Positions 9,932 through 17,664 of a stretch of DNA of 64,000 nucleotides are shown piece after piece (within the stretch, counting starts at the first letter, position 1; each line of letters opens with the position of its first letter). A program made the translations under genes and the position numbers. The notes beneath the pieces were generated by a model. The model was not told the origin of the DNA. It did not search any database and saw nothing but the letters and a program-made list of their open reading frames with translations. The DNA is from an uncultured Fodinibius sp. (GTDB lineage: Bacteria > Bacteroidota > Rhodothermia > Balneolales > Balneolaceae), in assembly GCA_913056455.1 (NCBI GenBank), contig CAJXMJ010000001.1, positions 186,001 to 250,000 on the forward strand, given 5' to 3'.

Positions 9932-12874
9932 TTGGATCGCAAAAAATTTAGAGACACGCTACGGAAGGGAATCAAAGAGAATCTGCAGGCCGATATTATT
10001 CGGCATGTTGAGGTACGCTTTGATGGTTTTGAGCAGTTGTTAAGATACTTTTCAGCGATAGAACGGAAATACGAAGCGGAAGAAATTATAAAGCAGGGAT
10101 TCTCGGGGATTCTAAAAAATATTAATGGCACGTTATCTGATAAAAACAGTGAGGATATTTTAGAGGTATATCTATCATCTGTTGATACGATCAGCAAAAG
10201 GTTTCCCGAGGAAGAAGTTTGGAAACAAAAGGAAGAACGGTTTGCAACACAGCCTGAAGATCCTGTTTGGATAGCACTTGGCAAGGGAGGTAAAAATACG
10301 GTTCGTGGTATTGCAAAAGTTGGCTATGGCGCTGCTCAATCCCTAAAAAGTATTTTTACAGGCAATAAAAAAGCCTACCCTGAATGGGAGCAAAGAATTC
10401 CTTTAGATAAAGTGATAGGGTTTCATTTGATGAATGATGAGTCCGTTCTGGGATGGGGGCATATTCTTGAGCGCGTTCAATTGGATTTAATCAGGGATAT
10501 TGAGGATTTATTAGTTAGAGGGGAGAATGAACAGCAAGCATTGGATTTATCTGCTTTTGTAGCGGATCAAAAGAACAGGCTGGAAGAGATAAAAGCTGAT
10601 CTGCTGGATAGGATAGAAAAAGCATTCAACAGTAAGCAGGCCCAAATAATTGAGGATGTTGAAAAAGTGGGGACCCTGGAATGGAATAGTGCGTTTTTTG
10701 ATAATGAACGACTGAAGACAAAAAATGAAAAAATAAGCAATCGGTTTCATACGCAAAAAGAGCAGTGGCAGCGTGTGCAACGACTCTTTTTTCAGCGAAC
10801 TGAGGACGTTGTTCAATTTTTGAAGTTACGATCTGAAATCGAAGAGGAGATTTTGAAATTTAAAGGGGCGTTTGAGGATATCTTTAAGGAATCGTTGATC
10901 GCTCCGCTCGGTGAATATTCAGCAGATCTTGAGCAGGCTATTGACAAGGTTAGTCAGGGAGCCTCGCTTAATGAATTGAGTACATTATATGAAATGCTCA
11001 TCACCTTTATAGATGAGAGACTGGTAGAACCCATTGAAAAACTGCTGGCTAAACAAATTTTGGCGGAAAAAACGGAGCATCTGTTTGAGGATCTGCTGCT
11101 AAAAATGGGACAGTCACCACAAGAAGCACAACTTGTTTTTGATGCCGATCTCGATAAAAATCCACCATCTGTTAATCAGGAGAAAGTAAAGTGGCGACAA
11201 CTAGTTATTCGTGCCCTTAGAGAACTATTTATGAATCCTTTGCAGCCGGCCAACCAGCAGTACGAGGATTTTTTATCTCAAAATCTGGAAGAGATTATAG
11301 AAATAAAAAATATAATATCCGTCAATTTTGATTCGGCTCTTAAAGCTCGTGATGAAGATATAGATCAGAGAGAAGATCCCACGAAAGTAGCCGGAGAAGC
11401 GCTCCAGCGTGTTTTATCAAAAGTTCAGGAGCTGCATGACCGGGCGGATGAAAAGTGGCAACAAATTCACAATTCTATAGATGAAGGAAGGGGTAAATTC
11501 TTCTCTTCTTTGATTGCTCTTTTGCATGAGGGAGATTCGAAGCAGCTGCAGCTGTTGAATGCCAAGTATACAATGAAAGAGAAAACGAAAGATTGGCAAA
11601 CGATTTTAGACTCTCGGTGGGCAAGAATTGAGGATCGGCTGATGCTGTGGAGCCGTTTCATTTGGAAAAAACTGAAGATGTACGGGGTCGATATCAAAGC
11701 GTTTCTGGGTTTCAAGGAGCGAAGGGTTCAGGAGTCGAAACGGGCAGATATAGCGACATATCTTTCAGAGACAGATCAAAAAATGAACAAGCTGCCCTAT
11801 ATTTATCGGCGTTTGTTTGATTTTCACTCTCTTGCCGATAAACAATTTTTTGAACCTGCACAGGAATCGACTTTGACGTTTAAAAGAGCGTATGAGCAGT
11901 GGCAAAATCAGTTTCCCACTAATTTTGCTATGGTTGGGGAAAAGGGTAGTGGAAAATCCTCATTTCTTAGTTTAGTAGCTGAATCTGAGGTCGGCGAAGA
12001 GCAGGTTTTAACCGCGGAGTTTGTAAATACTATTTGGGAAGAAGAACAGCTTCTAAACAAAATGGCAGCCGTTTTTGAGATTAAACCTCCCAATACTATT
12101 GAAGAGCTGGCGACAGCTATACAGGAGTCAGATCACCGTAGAGTGGTTGTCTTAGAATCTATACAAAATTGTTTTGTTCGAAATATTAACGGTTTTAAGG
12201 CTATTGAGAAGTTGTCGTATCTTATTTCAGAGACACGAAACCATATTTTCTGGATGGTTAGTTGTTCTCGTTATGCTTGGTCGTTTTTAGATAAGGTACT
12301 GCAGATTAGTGAGTATTTTTCTCACATCAGCAATAGTGATTCACTAAATGCAGAGCAGATTAAGCAGCTTATTTTAAGCAGGCATCAGGCCAGTGGATAT
12401 TCCCTTTACTTTGAGCCTGATGATCAAATACGTCAGTCGCGCACCTACCGAAAGTTAAAAGATCAGGAGGCGGAGGCTCAGGAGCATCTGAGGAAAGAAT
12501 ATTTCGAGAAGCTTACAAAGCTGGCGGAAGGAAACGCCTCTATTGCTATGATATTCTGGATACGATCTATTCGGGATTTTGACGAGACTTATTTTTATGT
12601 ACAGCCGCTCGAGGTAACTTCTGTAGAGATGATTGAGGATTTGAATCCACCAGTGTTGTTTGCATTGGCGGCTTTTGTATTACACGATACGTTGTCGGAT
12701 AAAGAGTTAGCCATGGTACTGAATATAAAACTTGAAGAAAGCAGGCTTTTGTTAAATCGGTTGCGATCGCGCGGCATGTTGATCGAAAAAAATGAGTCGT
12801 TCACTATTAACCATTTAATGTACCGACAGATCGTTCGGGTCCTCAAAGAACGCAATATAATTCACTTGGGATAA
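9932..12874 (+). CDS. Large coiled P-loop NTPase of unknown function, coupled to MscS
   Basis: A 980-residue protein whose family I do not recognise. Residues 1-650 are almost wholly helical and charged, with long Glu/Lys/Gln-rich stretches that suggest coiled coil. No signal peptide or membrane segment is seen. A Walker A motif GEKGSGKSS lies at residues 669-677, a Walker B-like strand RVVVLES at about 737-743, and a sensor-like MVSCSR at 775-780. The C-terminus (about 900-980: LSDKELAMVLNIKLEESRLL then LRSRGMLIEKNESFTINHLM) looks like a winged helix, as in AAA/STAND-type ATPases. The start is TTG at 9932: an in-frame stop lies 15 bp before it, and AAGG is spaced 8 bp away. The MscS gene starts 7 bp after the stop, implying co-expression. 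The biochemical role is unknown. Confidence 0.85.
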   Translation: MDRKKFRDTLRKGIKENLQADIIRHVEVRFDGFEQLLRYFSAIERKYEAEEIIKQGFSGILKNINGTLSDKNSEDILEVYLSSVDTISKRFPEEEVWKQKEERFATQPEDPVWIALGKGGKNTVRGIAKVGYGAAQSLKSIFTGNKKAYPEWEQRIPLDKVIGFHLMNDESVLGWGHILERVQLDLIRDIEDLLVRGENEQQALDLSAFVADQKNRLEEIKADLLDRIEKAFNSKQAQIIEDVEKVGTLEWNSAFFDNERLKTKNEKISNRFHTQKEQWQRVQRLFFQRTEDVVQFLKLRSEIEEEILKFKGAFEDIFKESLIAPLGEYSADLEQAIDKVSQGASLNELSTLYEMLITFIDERLVEPIEKLLAKQILAEKTEHLFEDLLLKMGQSPQEAQLVFDADLDKNPPSVNQEKVKWRQLVIRALRELFMNPLQPANQQYEDFLSQNLEEIIEIKNIISVNFDSALKARDEDIDQREDPTKVAGEALQRVLSKVQELHDRADEKWQQIHNSIDEGRGKFFSSLIALLHEGDSKQLQLLNAKYTMKEKTKDWQTILDSRWARIEDRLMLWSRFIWKKLKMYGVDIKAFLGFKERRVQESKRADIATYLSETDQKMNKLPYIYRRLFDFHSLADKQFFEPAQESTLTFKRAYEQWQNQFPTNFAMVGEKGSGKSSFLSLVAESEVGEEQVLTAEFVNTIWEEEQLLNKMAAVFEIKPPNTIEELATAIQESDHRRVVVLESIQNCFVRNINGFKAIEKLSYLISETRNHIFWMVSCSRYAWSFLDKVLQISEYFSHISNSDSLNAEQIKQLILSRHQASGYSLYFEPDDQIRQSRTYRKLKDQEAEAQEHLRKEYFEKLTKLAEGNASIAMIFWIRSIRDFDETYFYVQPLEVTSVEMIEDLNPPVLFALAAFVLHDTLSDKELAMVLNIKLEESRLLLNRLRSRGMLIEKNESFTINHLMYRQIVRVLKERNIIHLG

Positions 12875-12881
12875 CAACAGT

Positions 12882-13907
12882 ATGAATAGATTTATCAAGA
12901 TACTACTTCTGACAGTTCTCATCGTTATGGGGTTTCATGAGTTGGGCTCGTCTGTAGGGCGAGACACTGTCGCACAGCAATCCGATACTGTGGTTGTTAT
13001 TAAGCCAATACAGATTATTGATACGACCCAGGTGGACACCGTAAGCATTGATACGGCCCGTGCCGATACGAGCTCTGATTTGAGTAGAGTCGGACAAGAT
13101 ACCGGAAAAGCCCTCTCAGAGATAGAGAATCTTATTTCAGTAGGTGTAATACTGGCTATAATAATTGCTTTAATTATCACCTACTTTTTAAACCGATTTG
13201 TGGTAGTAGTGTTAGAAAACCTGTCAGAACGGTTTACCCGTTACCGCTTGGGGATTAAGCGCATGGTACCCGTAGTACGGCTGATAATTTGGTCTTTTGC
13301 CATTTATATCATTATTGCGGGCATCATTAATCCACCTTTGAGTACGGTTATTACAGTGTTGGCATCTATTGGTATTGCGGTCGGTTTTGCTGCACAAGAC
13401 ATCCTGAAAAATATTTTCGGCGGGTTTATCATCATTATGGATCGGCCCTTCCAAGTGGGAGATAAAATTCAGGTGGCCGAGCATTACGGGGAAGTACTTT
13501 CGATTGGATTGCGTTCCAGCAGAATTGTTACACCTGATGATTCCGTAGTGACGATTCCTAACAGCGAGTTGATGAACAAAGCGGTATCAAATACAAATTC
13601 CAGCGCGTTAGACTGTCAGGTGGTGGCCGAAATATTTTTGCCTATGAATGTAGATGTTGATGCGGTCAAAAGAATTGCTTATCGCGCTGCTGTGTCATCC
13701 CGATATGTCTATTTACAAAAACCGATTGCTATCATTGCATTGAATGAAGTGCATGAAGAAAATTTCGTGCTCAAGCTGCGGGTAAAGGCCTACGTTCTTG
13801 ATATCAGGTACGAATTTCCTTTTAAAAGTGATATGACAGAATTGATTCTAAATGAACTAAAACAACGTGATATGCTTCCTCAACAGAGGTATATCGATAA
13901 GCCTTAA
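12882..13907 (+). CDS. Small-conductance mechanosensitive channel (MscS family)
   Basis: A 341-residue inner-membrane channel that opens under membrane tension to release solutes. An N-terminal hydrophobic segment (residues 4-20) and an extracytoplasmic Asp/Thr/Val-rich stretch (to about 80) come first. Two more membrane helices follow, then the pore helix and adjoining beta domain, the best signature of MscS: SIGIAVGFAAQDILKNIFGG, then FIIIMDRPFQVGDKI. A cytoplasmic alpha/beta domain closes the protein. The extra N-terminal periplasmic stretch makes it longer than E. coli MscS (286 aa). It starts 7 bp after the large P-loop NTPase gene. This pairing suggests that the NTPase acts on or with the channel, but that is an inference. 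Confidence 0.93.
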   Translation: MNRFIKILLLTVLIVMGFHELGSSVGRDTVAQQSDTVVVIKPIQIIDTTQVDTVSIDTARADTSSDLSRVGQDTGKALSEIENLISVGVILAIIIALIITYFLNRFVVVVLENLSERFTRYRLGIKRMVPVVRLIIWSFAIYIIIAGIINPPLSTVITVLASIGIAVGFAAQDILKNIFGGFIIIMDRPFQVGDKIQVAEHYGEVLSIGLRSSRIVTPDDSVVTIPNSELMNKAVSNTNSSALDCQVVAEIFLPMNVDVDAVKRIAYRAAVSSRYVYLQKPIAIIALNEVHEENFVLKLRVKAYVLDIRYEFPFKSDMTELILNELKQRDMLPQQRYIDKP

Positions 13908-13922
13908 ATCTTCTAACCTAAA

Positions 13923-15572
13923 ATGTTGATGATTATGAAATCTACTTTAAATGCAGCCATAGCAATAATGGCAATTGCCTTTTTTCTGGCAGGTTGTCAA
14001 AGTATGGAAAACGACAACAAAATGTCGATTGATGACCGCTTGGATCAGTATACTGAATTTACCTTAACGGCGGATGTTTCATCCCTTAGTGATAATCAGA
14101 AAGAAATTATAAAGCTGCTTATTGATGCCGGCAAGGCCATGGACGAAGTGTTCTGGGAGGAAGCTTATGGTAAGAAGAAAACTCTTTTGAATAACATTTC
14201 TGAGAAAGAACAACGGTTTGCCCAAATAAATTACGGCCCTTGGGATCGGCTGAATGGCAATGAGCCTTTTATTGATGAGGTGGGACCGAAACCCGAAGGC
14301 GCTAATTTCTATCCTCCGGATATGACGAAAGAGGAGTTTGAGAGTTGGGATTCTGAAGCCAAGGATGATCTTTATACGCTGGTACGCCGAACGCAAGATG
14401 GAGGCTTAACAACCATTCCTTATCACGAGGCTTTTGCTGAGCAACATCAACGGGCTGCAGATAAATTGAAGGAAGCAGCTAAGCTGGCCGAAGATGAGGG
14501 GCTGAAAACCTATCTCAATCTACGGTCTGAAGCGCTCCTTACCGATGAATACCAGGAAAGTGATATGGCTTGGTTGGATATGAAAGACAATACCATTGAA
14601 GTGGTTATTGGGCCTATTGAGACTTATGAAGATCAGCTGTTTGGCTATAAAGCGGCTCACGAAACCTTTGTGCTGATTAAAGATAAGGAGTGGAGTAATC
14701 GTCTGTCGAAATATGCTGAAGTGTTACCCGAGCTGCAGGAAGGGTTGCCTGTTGCAGAGGAATACAAGCAGGAGGAGCCGGGGCGTGATTCGGATCTTAA
14801 TGCCTATGATGCAGTTTACTATGCAGGAGATGCCAACGCCGGGTCCAAAACTATTGCTATCAATTTGCCTAACGATGAAGAAGTCCAGCTGGAGAAGGGA
14901 ACCCGTCGTCTACAATTGAAAAATGCAATGCGGGCTAAATACGATAAGATTCTGAAGCCCATCTCCGAGGTTCTTATTGCCGAAGAGCAGCGTGAGTATC
15001 TGACTTTTGATGCATTTTTTGGCAATACAATGTTCCACGAGGTGGCTCACGGACTTGGGATTAAAAATACAGTCAATGGAAAAGGTACCGTGCGTGAAGC
15101 ACTCAAAGAACATGCATCGGCTTTGGAGGAAGGTAAAGCTGATGTGTTGGGATTGTATATGGTTTCAGAACTGCGCAAGGATGGTATGGTTGAAGAGGGG
15201 ACTATCGAAAATAATTACGTAACCTTTATGGCCAGTATTTTTCGTTCTATCCGATTTGGGTCATCCAGTGCGCATGGCAAGGCTAATCTTATTCGGTTTA
15301 ATTACTTTAAGGAAAAAGGCGCCTTCAGCTATGATAAAGAGACGGAAACCTATCGCGTAAACTTTAACAAAATTGCCGAAGCAACCGATTCGCTTTCCAG
15401 CAAAATTCTCACCCTCCAGGGGGATGGAGACTATGAAGGAGTTGCAGCATTTGTCGAGAAATATGCTACGGTTGGGGATCAGCTGCAGCAGTCGCTTAAT
15501 CGCCTATCTGAGCAGTCTATCCCGGTTGATGTAACCTTCAATCAAGGTGTGGATGTGCTCGGGTTGGAATAG
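13923..15572 (+). CDS. Lipoprotein zinc peptidase, M49 (dipeptidyl peptidase III)-like
   Basis: A 549-residue predicted lipoprotein: a hydrophobic leader ends in FFLAGC, with the lipobox Cys at about residue 25. The zinc site is HEVAHG (His372, Glu373, His376), followed some 25 residues later by EEGKADVLGL. This is the layout of M49 peptidases, where HExx(x)H is followed by EECRAE/D. The sequence has the short HExxH form rather than the HExxGH of classical DPP III, as I recall for some bacterial homologues, so the M49 assignment is by layout. Family members release dipeptides from peptide N-termini; the substrate is unknown. The likely site is the periplasm or outer membrane inner face. The gene follows mscS by 15 bp and ends at an intrinsic terminator, so it may be the third gene of that operon. 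Confidence 0.75.
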   Translation: MLMIMKSTLNAAIAIMAIAFFLAGCQSMENDNKMSIDDRLDQYTEFTLTADVSSLSDNQKEIIKLLIDAGKAMDEVFWEEAYGKKKTLLNNISEKEQRFAQINYGPWDRLNGNEPFIDEVGPKPEGANFYPPDMTKEEFESWDSEAKDDLYTLVRRTQDGGLTTIPYHEAFAEQHQRAADKLKEAAKLAEDEGLKTYLNLRSEALLTDEYQESDMAWLDMKDNTIEVVIGPIETYEDQLFGYKAAHETFVLIKDKEWSNRLSKYAEVLPELQEGLPVAEEYKQEEPGRDSDLNAYDAVYYAGDANAGSKTIAINLPNDEEVQLEKGTRRLQLKNAMRAKYDKILKPISEVLIAEEQREYLTFDAFFGNTMFHEVAHGLGIKNTVNGKGTVREALKEHASALEEGKADVLGLYMVSELRKDGMVEEGTIENNYVTFMASIFRSIRFGSSSAHGKANLIRFNYFKEKGAFSYDKETETYRVNFNKIAEATDSLSSKILTLQGDGDYEGVAAFVEKYATVGDQLQQSLNRLSEQSIPVDVTFNQGVDVLGLE

Positions 15573-15594
15573 TTTTATATAAGTTCTAACTGTC

Positions 15595-15627
15595 AAAAGG
15601 GGATACAGAAATGTAGCCCCTTTTTTA
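15595..15627 (+). terminator. Intrinsic terminator after the M49-like peptidase gene
   Basis: The stem AAAAGGGG/CCCCTTTT has a 14-nt loop and is followed by a T run. It is placed 22 bp after the stop. Confidence 0.85.
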
Positions 15628-15712
15628 TTTTTGAAAAACATTTTCCAAAGGGTTGACTATGATCATCCAAACATTTACAATGGTTTTAGAGACCCACCTT
15701 TAATCCTAAATA

Positions 15713-15720
15713 AGGAGGTT
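15713..15720 (+). promoter_or_regulatory. Strong Shine-Dalgarno of the ankyrin gene
   Basis: TAAGGAGGTT just ahead of the ATG at 15726 is a near-perfect anti-Shine-Dalgarno match. It stands out because most genes in this window have weak or no Shine-Dalgarno, which suggests high translation of this small protein. Confidence 0.7.
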
Positions 15721-15725
15721 TAAAT

Positions 15726-16103
15726 ATGGAAGAAAACGCCTTTCTTGAAGCAGCAGAGACTGGAGATTTAGAGGATGTAAAAGAGCATCTGAAGAATGGT
15801 GCTGACGTGAATACCAGTGACGAGCATAATAGAACAGCATTGATGAAAGCAGCTAAACACGGTCACTTAGATGTTGTTCAATATCTGCTTGATCAGGGTG
15901 CCGAAGTTAATACCCGTGATAATCGGGGGACAAGTGCTTTATACTGGGCATCCAGTAATGGCTTTGATGCAATAGTACAGCTGCTAATTCAACACCACAG
16001 TGATGTTAGTGTGATGGATGATCGCGGTTGGTCAGCCAAAGATCAGGCTACCTCTCATGACTATGAGGGTATTGTAAATATGTTGGAAGAAGCGGGAGCG
16101 TAA
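15726..16103 (+). CDS. Ankyrin repeat protein
   Basis: A 125-residue cytosolic protein made almost entirely of ankyrin repeats. About four units can be counted: FLEAAETGDLEDVKEHLKNG, then ADVNTSDEHNRTALMKAAKH with GHLDVVQYLLDQG, then AEVNTRDNRGTSALYWASSN with GFDAIVQLLIQHH, and a last SDVSVMDDRGWSAKDQATSH. The repeat consensus G-TALMxAAxxGHLDVVxxLLxxGA is clear. Such proteins bind other proteins and have no enzyme activity. There is no signal peptide. It stands alone between two terminators and has an unusually strong ribosome binding site. The partner is unknown. Confidence 0.92.
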   Translation: MEENAFLEAAETGDLEDVKEHLKNGADVNTSDEHNRTALMKAAKHGHLDVVQYLLDQGAEVNTRDNRGTSALYWASSNGFDAIVQLLIQHHSDVSVMDDRGWSAKDQATSHDYEGIVNMLEEAGA

Positions 16104-16128
16104 TAACTTAATTATCATTTAATCTTTA

Positions 16129-16160
16129 AAAGCCTGTTCTGTAATGGAACAGGCTTTTCT
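16129..16160. terminator. Bidirectional intrinsic terminator between convergent genes
   Basis: The 11-bp stem AAAGCCTGTTC/GAACAGGCTTT has a 7-nt loop. A T run follows on the plus side and A's precede on the left side, so it can stop both the ankyrin gene and the minus-strand methylase gene. Confidence 0.85.
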
Positions 16161-16215
16161 ACTGTCCCTGTTATTTGAAAATAAGAGTTGTATTAAGAAA
16201 TATTGTGTAAAGAAA

Positions 16216-16944
16216 TTAGGACGCGTATAGCAGGAAAATCGTGGGCTCTTTATGAATGGAATTGCCGGAGTCCTTTCGCCAGTCCGATATCTTCTTGGAA
16301 ACAATTTGTTCATCGGGCAGTGTTAAGTTGGTAGCAGTACTGAAACGAGTGGTCGGTTCACAATACCGAATGACATCTTTGACAACTTCATCATTGCGAT
16401 GAGGAGCTTCCATAAAAATTTGCGTGCCTCCCGAAGATCTTGATTGCTTTTCTAGTTGTTGGATAGTCGCCTGGCGTTTATTCTTGTCGATAGGCAGATA
16501 GCCGTGGAAGGTAAATTGTTGGCCGTTAAACCCCGATCCCATCAATGCCAATAAAATGGAAGAAGGGCCCACCAGCGGATGAACTCTAATCTGTTGATCG
16601 TGGGCCATTTTGATGAGTTCCGATCCGGGATCTGCCACAGCCGGACATCCGGCCTCGGAAAGTAGCCCTGCATCTTTTCCCTTTTTTAGGGGATCCAGAA
16701 ATGAAGCAATTTCGTGGATGGGCGTCTTCTTGTTAAGTAGTAAAAACTCAATTTCATATTCCGGAATGGTATCTCCCACCCATTGAAGATACCGTGCTGC
16801 CGTTTGTACATTTTCAACGATCAATACCTCTGTCCTCCGAATAATGTTTAATACATAATCGGGAATAGTATTATTTTCGGGCGTTTTGCCCAGGGTATTT
16901 GGTATAAGATAAAGAGTGCCTTTTGCAGAATCTGGGGTCGTCAT
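16216..16944 (-). CDS. SAM-dependent methyltransferase, RsmI-like (tetrapyrrole methylase fold)
   Basis: A 242-residue protein with the tetrapyrrole-methylase fold. The N-terminal GTLYLIPNTLGK segment matches the family opening GxLYLVxTPIGN. LLSEAGCPAVADPGSELI matches the SAM-binding SDAGxPxxxDPG motif, and VGPSSILLALMGSGF the PGPSA-type motif. RsmI methylates the 2'-O of 16S rRNA C1402. This shorter form (about 240 against 280 aa) is, to my knowledge, a second Bacteroidota subfamily whose substrate has not been settled, so I leave the gene symbol out. It lies 6 bp downstream of the small membrane protein gene, as the last gene of its operon. Confidence 0.8.
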   Translation of the reverse strand: MTTPDSAKGTLYLIPNTLGKTPENNTIPDYVLNIIRRTEVLIVENVQTAARYLQWVGDTIPEYEIEFLLLNKKTPIHEIASFLDPLKKGKDAGLLSEAGCPAVADPGSELIKMAHDQQIRVHPLVGPSSILLALMGSGFNGQQFTFHGYLPIDKNKRQATIQQLEKQSRSSGGTQIFMEAPHRNDEVVKDVIRYCEPTTRFSTATNLTLPDEQIVSKKISDWRKDSGNSIHKEPTIFLLYAS

Positions 16945-16950
16945 AATAAC

Positions 16951-17433
16951 TTAATCTACTCGTTCGATGACTAATTCTTCATCTGATTCGTTCATCTTGT
17001 TGCTTGCAAACCGATGAGCTGCCAGTCCAACAAAGAATGTAATTAACAAAGCAACGCTTGCCATAAGAGCGTTTGTCCAGATAAGATTCTTTTGAGTTTC
17101 AAAGGTAGGCATTAGCACAATCTCCTGCATGGCACCGGGGTTATAACGAATGGGAACTACGCGGATATCTTGCAAGCCACCTGCCATCTCTACCGGCAAA
17201 GACAGTTTGCGCTTAATTTCATCATTATCACCAGTGCTAAACCTCAACACAATATACCCATTTGTTTGAGCTGCAATCTGTTTAAATTCAAACTCAACGA
17301 CTTCAGCCGTATAGCTCTCCCCATTTTCATAGGTGTCGGTGATGCCATAATAAACTAATCCCTGGTGCAGAGTAAGAAAAAGAAAAGCAGCGGGTAACAG
17401 CCAAAAAAGATACAGGTATTTGTACTTATTCAT
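16951..17433 (-). CDS. Membrane protein of unknown function with a beta-rich loop between two TM segments
   Basis: A 160-residue protein not recognised by name. It has a membrane helix at residues 7-27 and a second at about 118-140, with a roughly 90-residue extracytoplasmic loop between them (AEVVEFEFKQIAAQTNGYIV...VPIRYNPGAMQEIVL). The loop has the alternating pattern and the 'VxVxYNPxxPxxA'-like ending seen in DUF3592-type proteins. The similarity is topological only. The C-terminal tail is acidic (NESDEELVIERVD). It lies 21 bp after the 54-codon gene and 6 bp before the methylase gene, so all three are probably one transcript. Confidence 0.75.
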   Translation of the reverse strand: MNKYKYLYLFWLLPAAFLFLTLHQGLVYYGITDTYENGESYTAEVVEFEFKQIAAQTNGYIVLRFSTGDNDEIKRKLSLPVEMAGGLQDIRVVPIRYNPGAMQEIVLMPTFETQKNLIWTNALMASVALLITFFVGLAAHRFASNKMNESDEELVIERVD

Positions 17434-17454
17434 CGTGTTAAGAGTGAAAAATAT

Positions 17455-17619
17455 TTAATAGAAGAATGCATAATAAATCACATAAAACCAGCTGAAGAGC
17501 CCGTGAATAATAGCCCATATAATAGATTTGTTAACCGACCATGATATGGTTACAGCAAGAGCTGTGCCTAATGTTATGCCGCCGCGAACGGTTTCATTAA
17601 CTTTGTCTGACTTTGCCAT
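17455..17619 (-). CDS. 54-residue membrane protein
   Basis: A short ORF encoding 54 residues: MAKSDKVNETVRGGITLGTA, then a hydrophobic stretch ending FSWFYVIYYAFFY. Residues 14-32 and 34-54 form one or two membrane segments with Trp and Tyr at the ends. It is supported by a good Shine-Dalgarno (AAAGGAGTC, about 7 bp before ATG 17619) and by its fit in a same-strand cluster, 21 bp ahead of the next gene. Upstream on the same strand lies the beta-lactamase-like gene, whose stop is 45 bp away. I do not recognise the family. Small proteins with an N-terminal charged head and a Trp/Tyr-rich helix are common in this group. Confidence 0.7.
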   Translation of the reverse strand: MAKSDKVNETVRGGITLGTALAVTISWSVNKSIIWAIIHGLFSWFYVIYYAFFY

Positions 17620-17664
17620 GATGACTCCTTTACTTATTTGAGGTTGATTACCGTCAATTTAATA

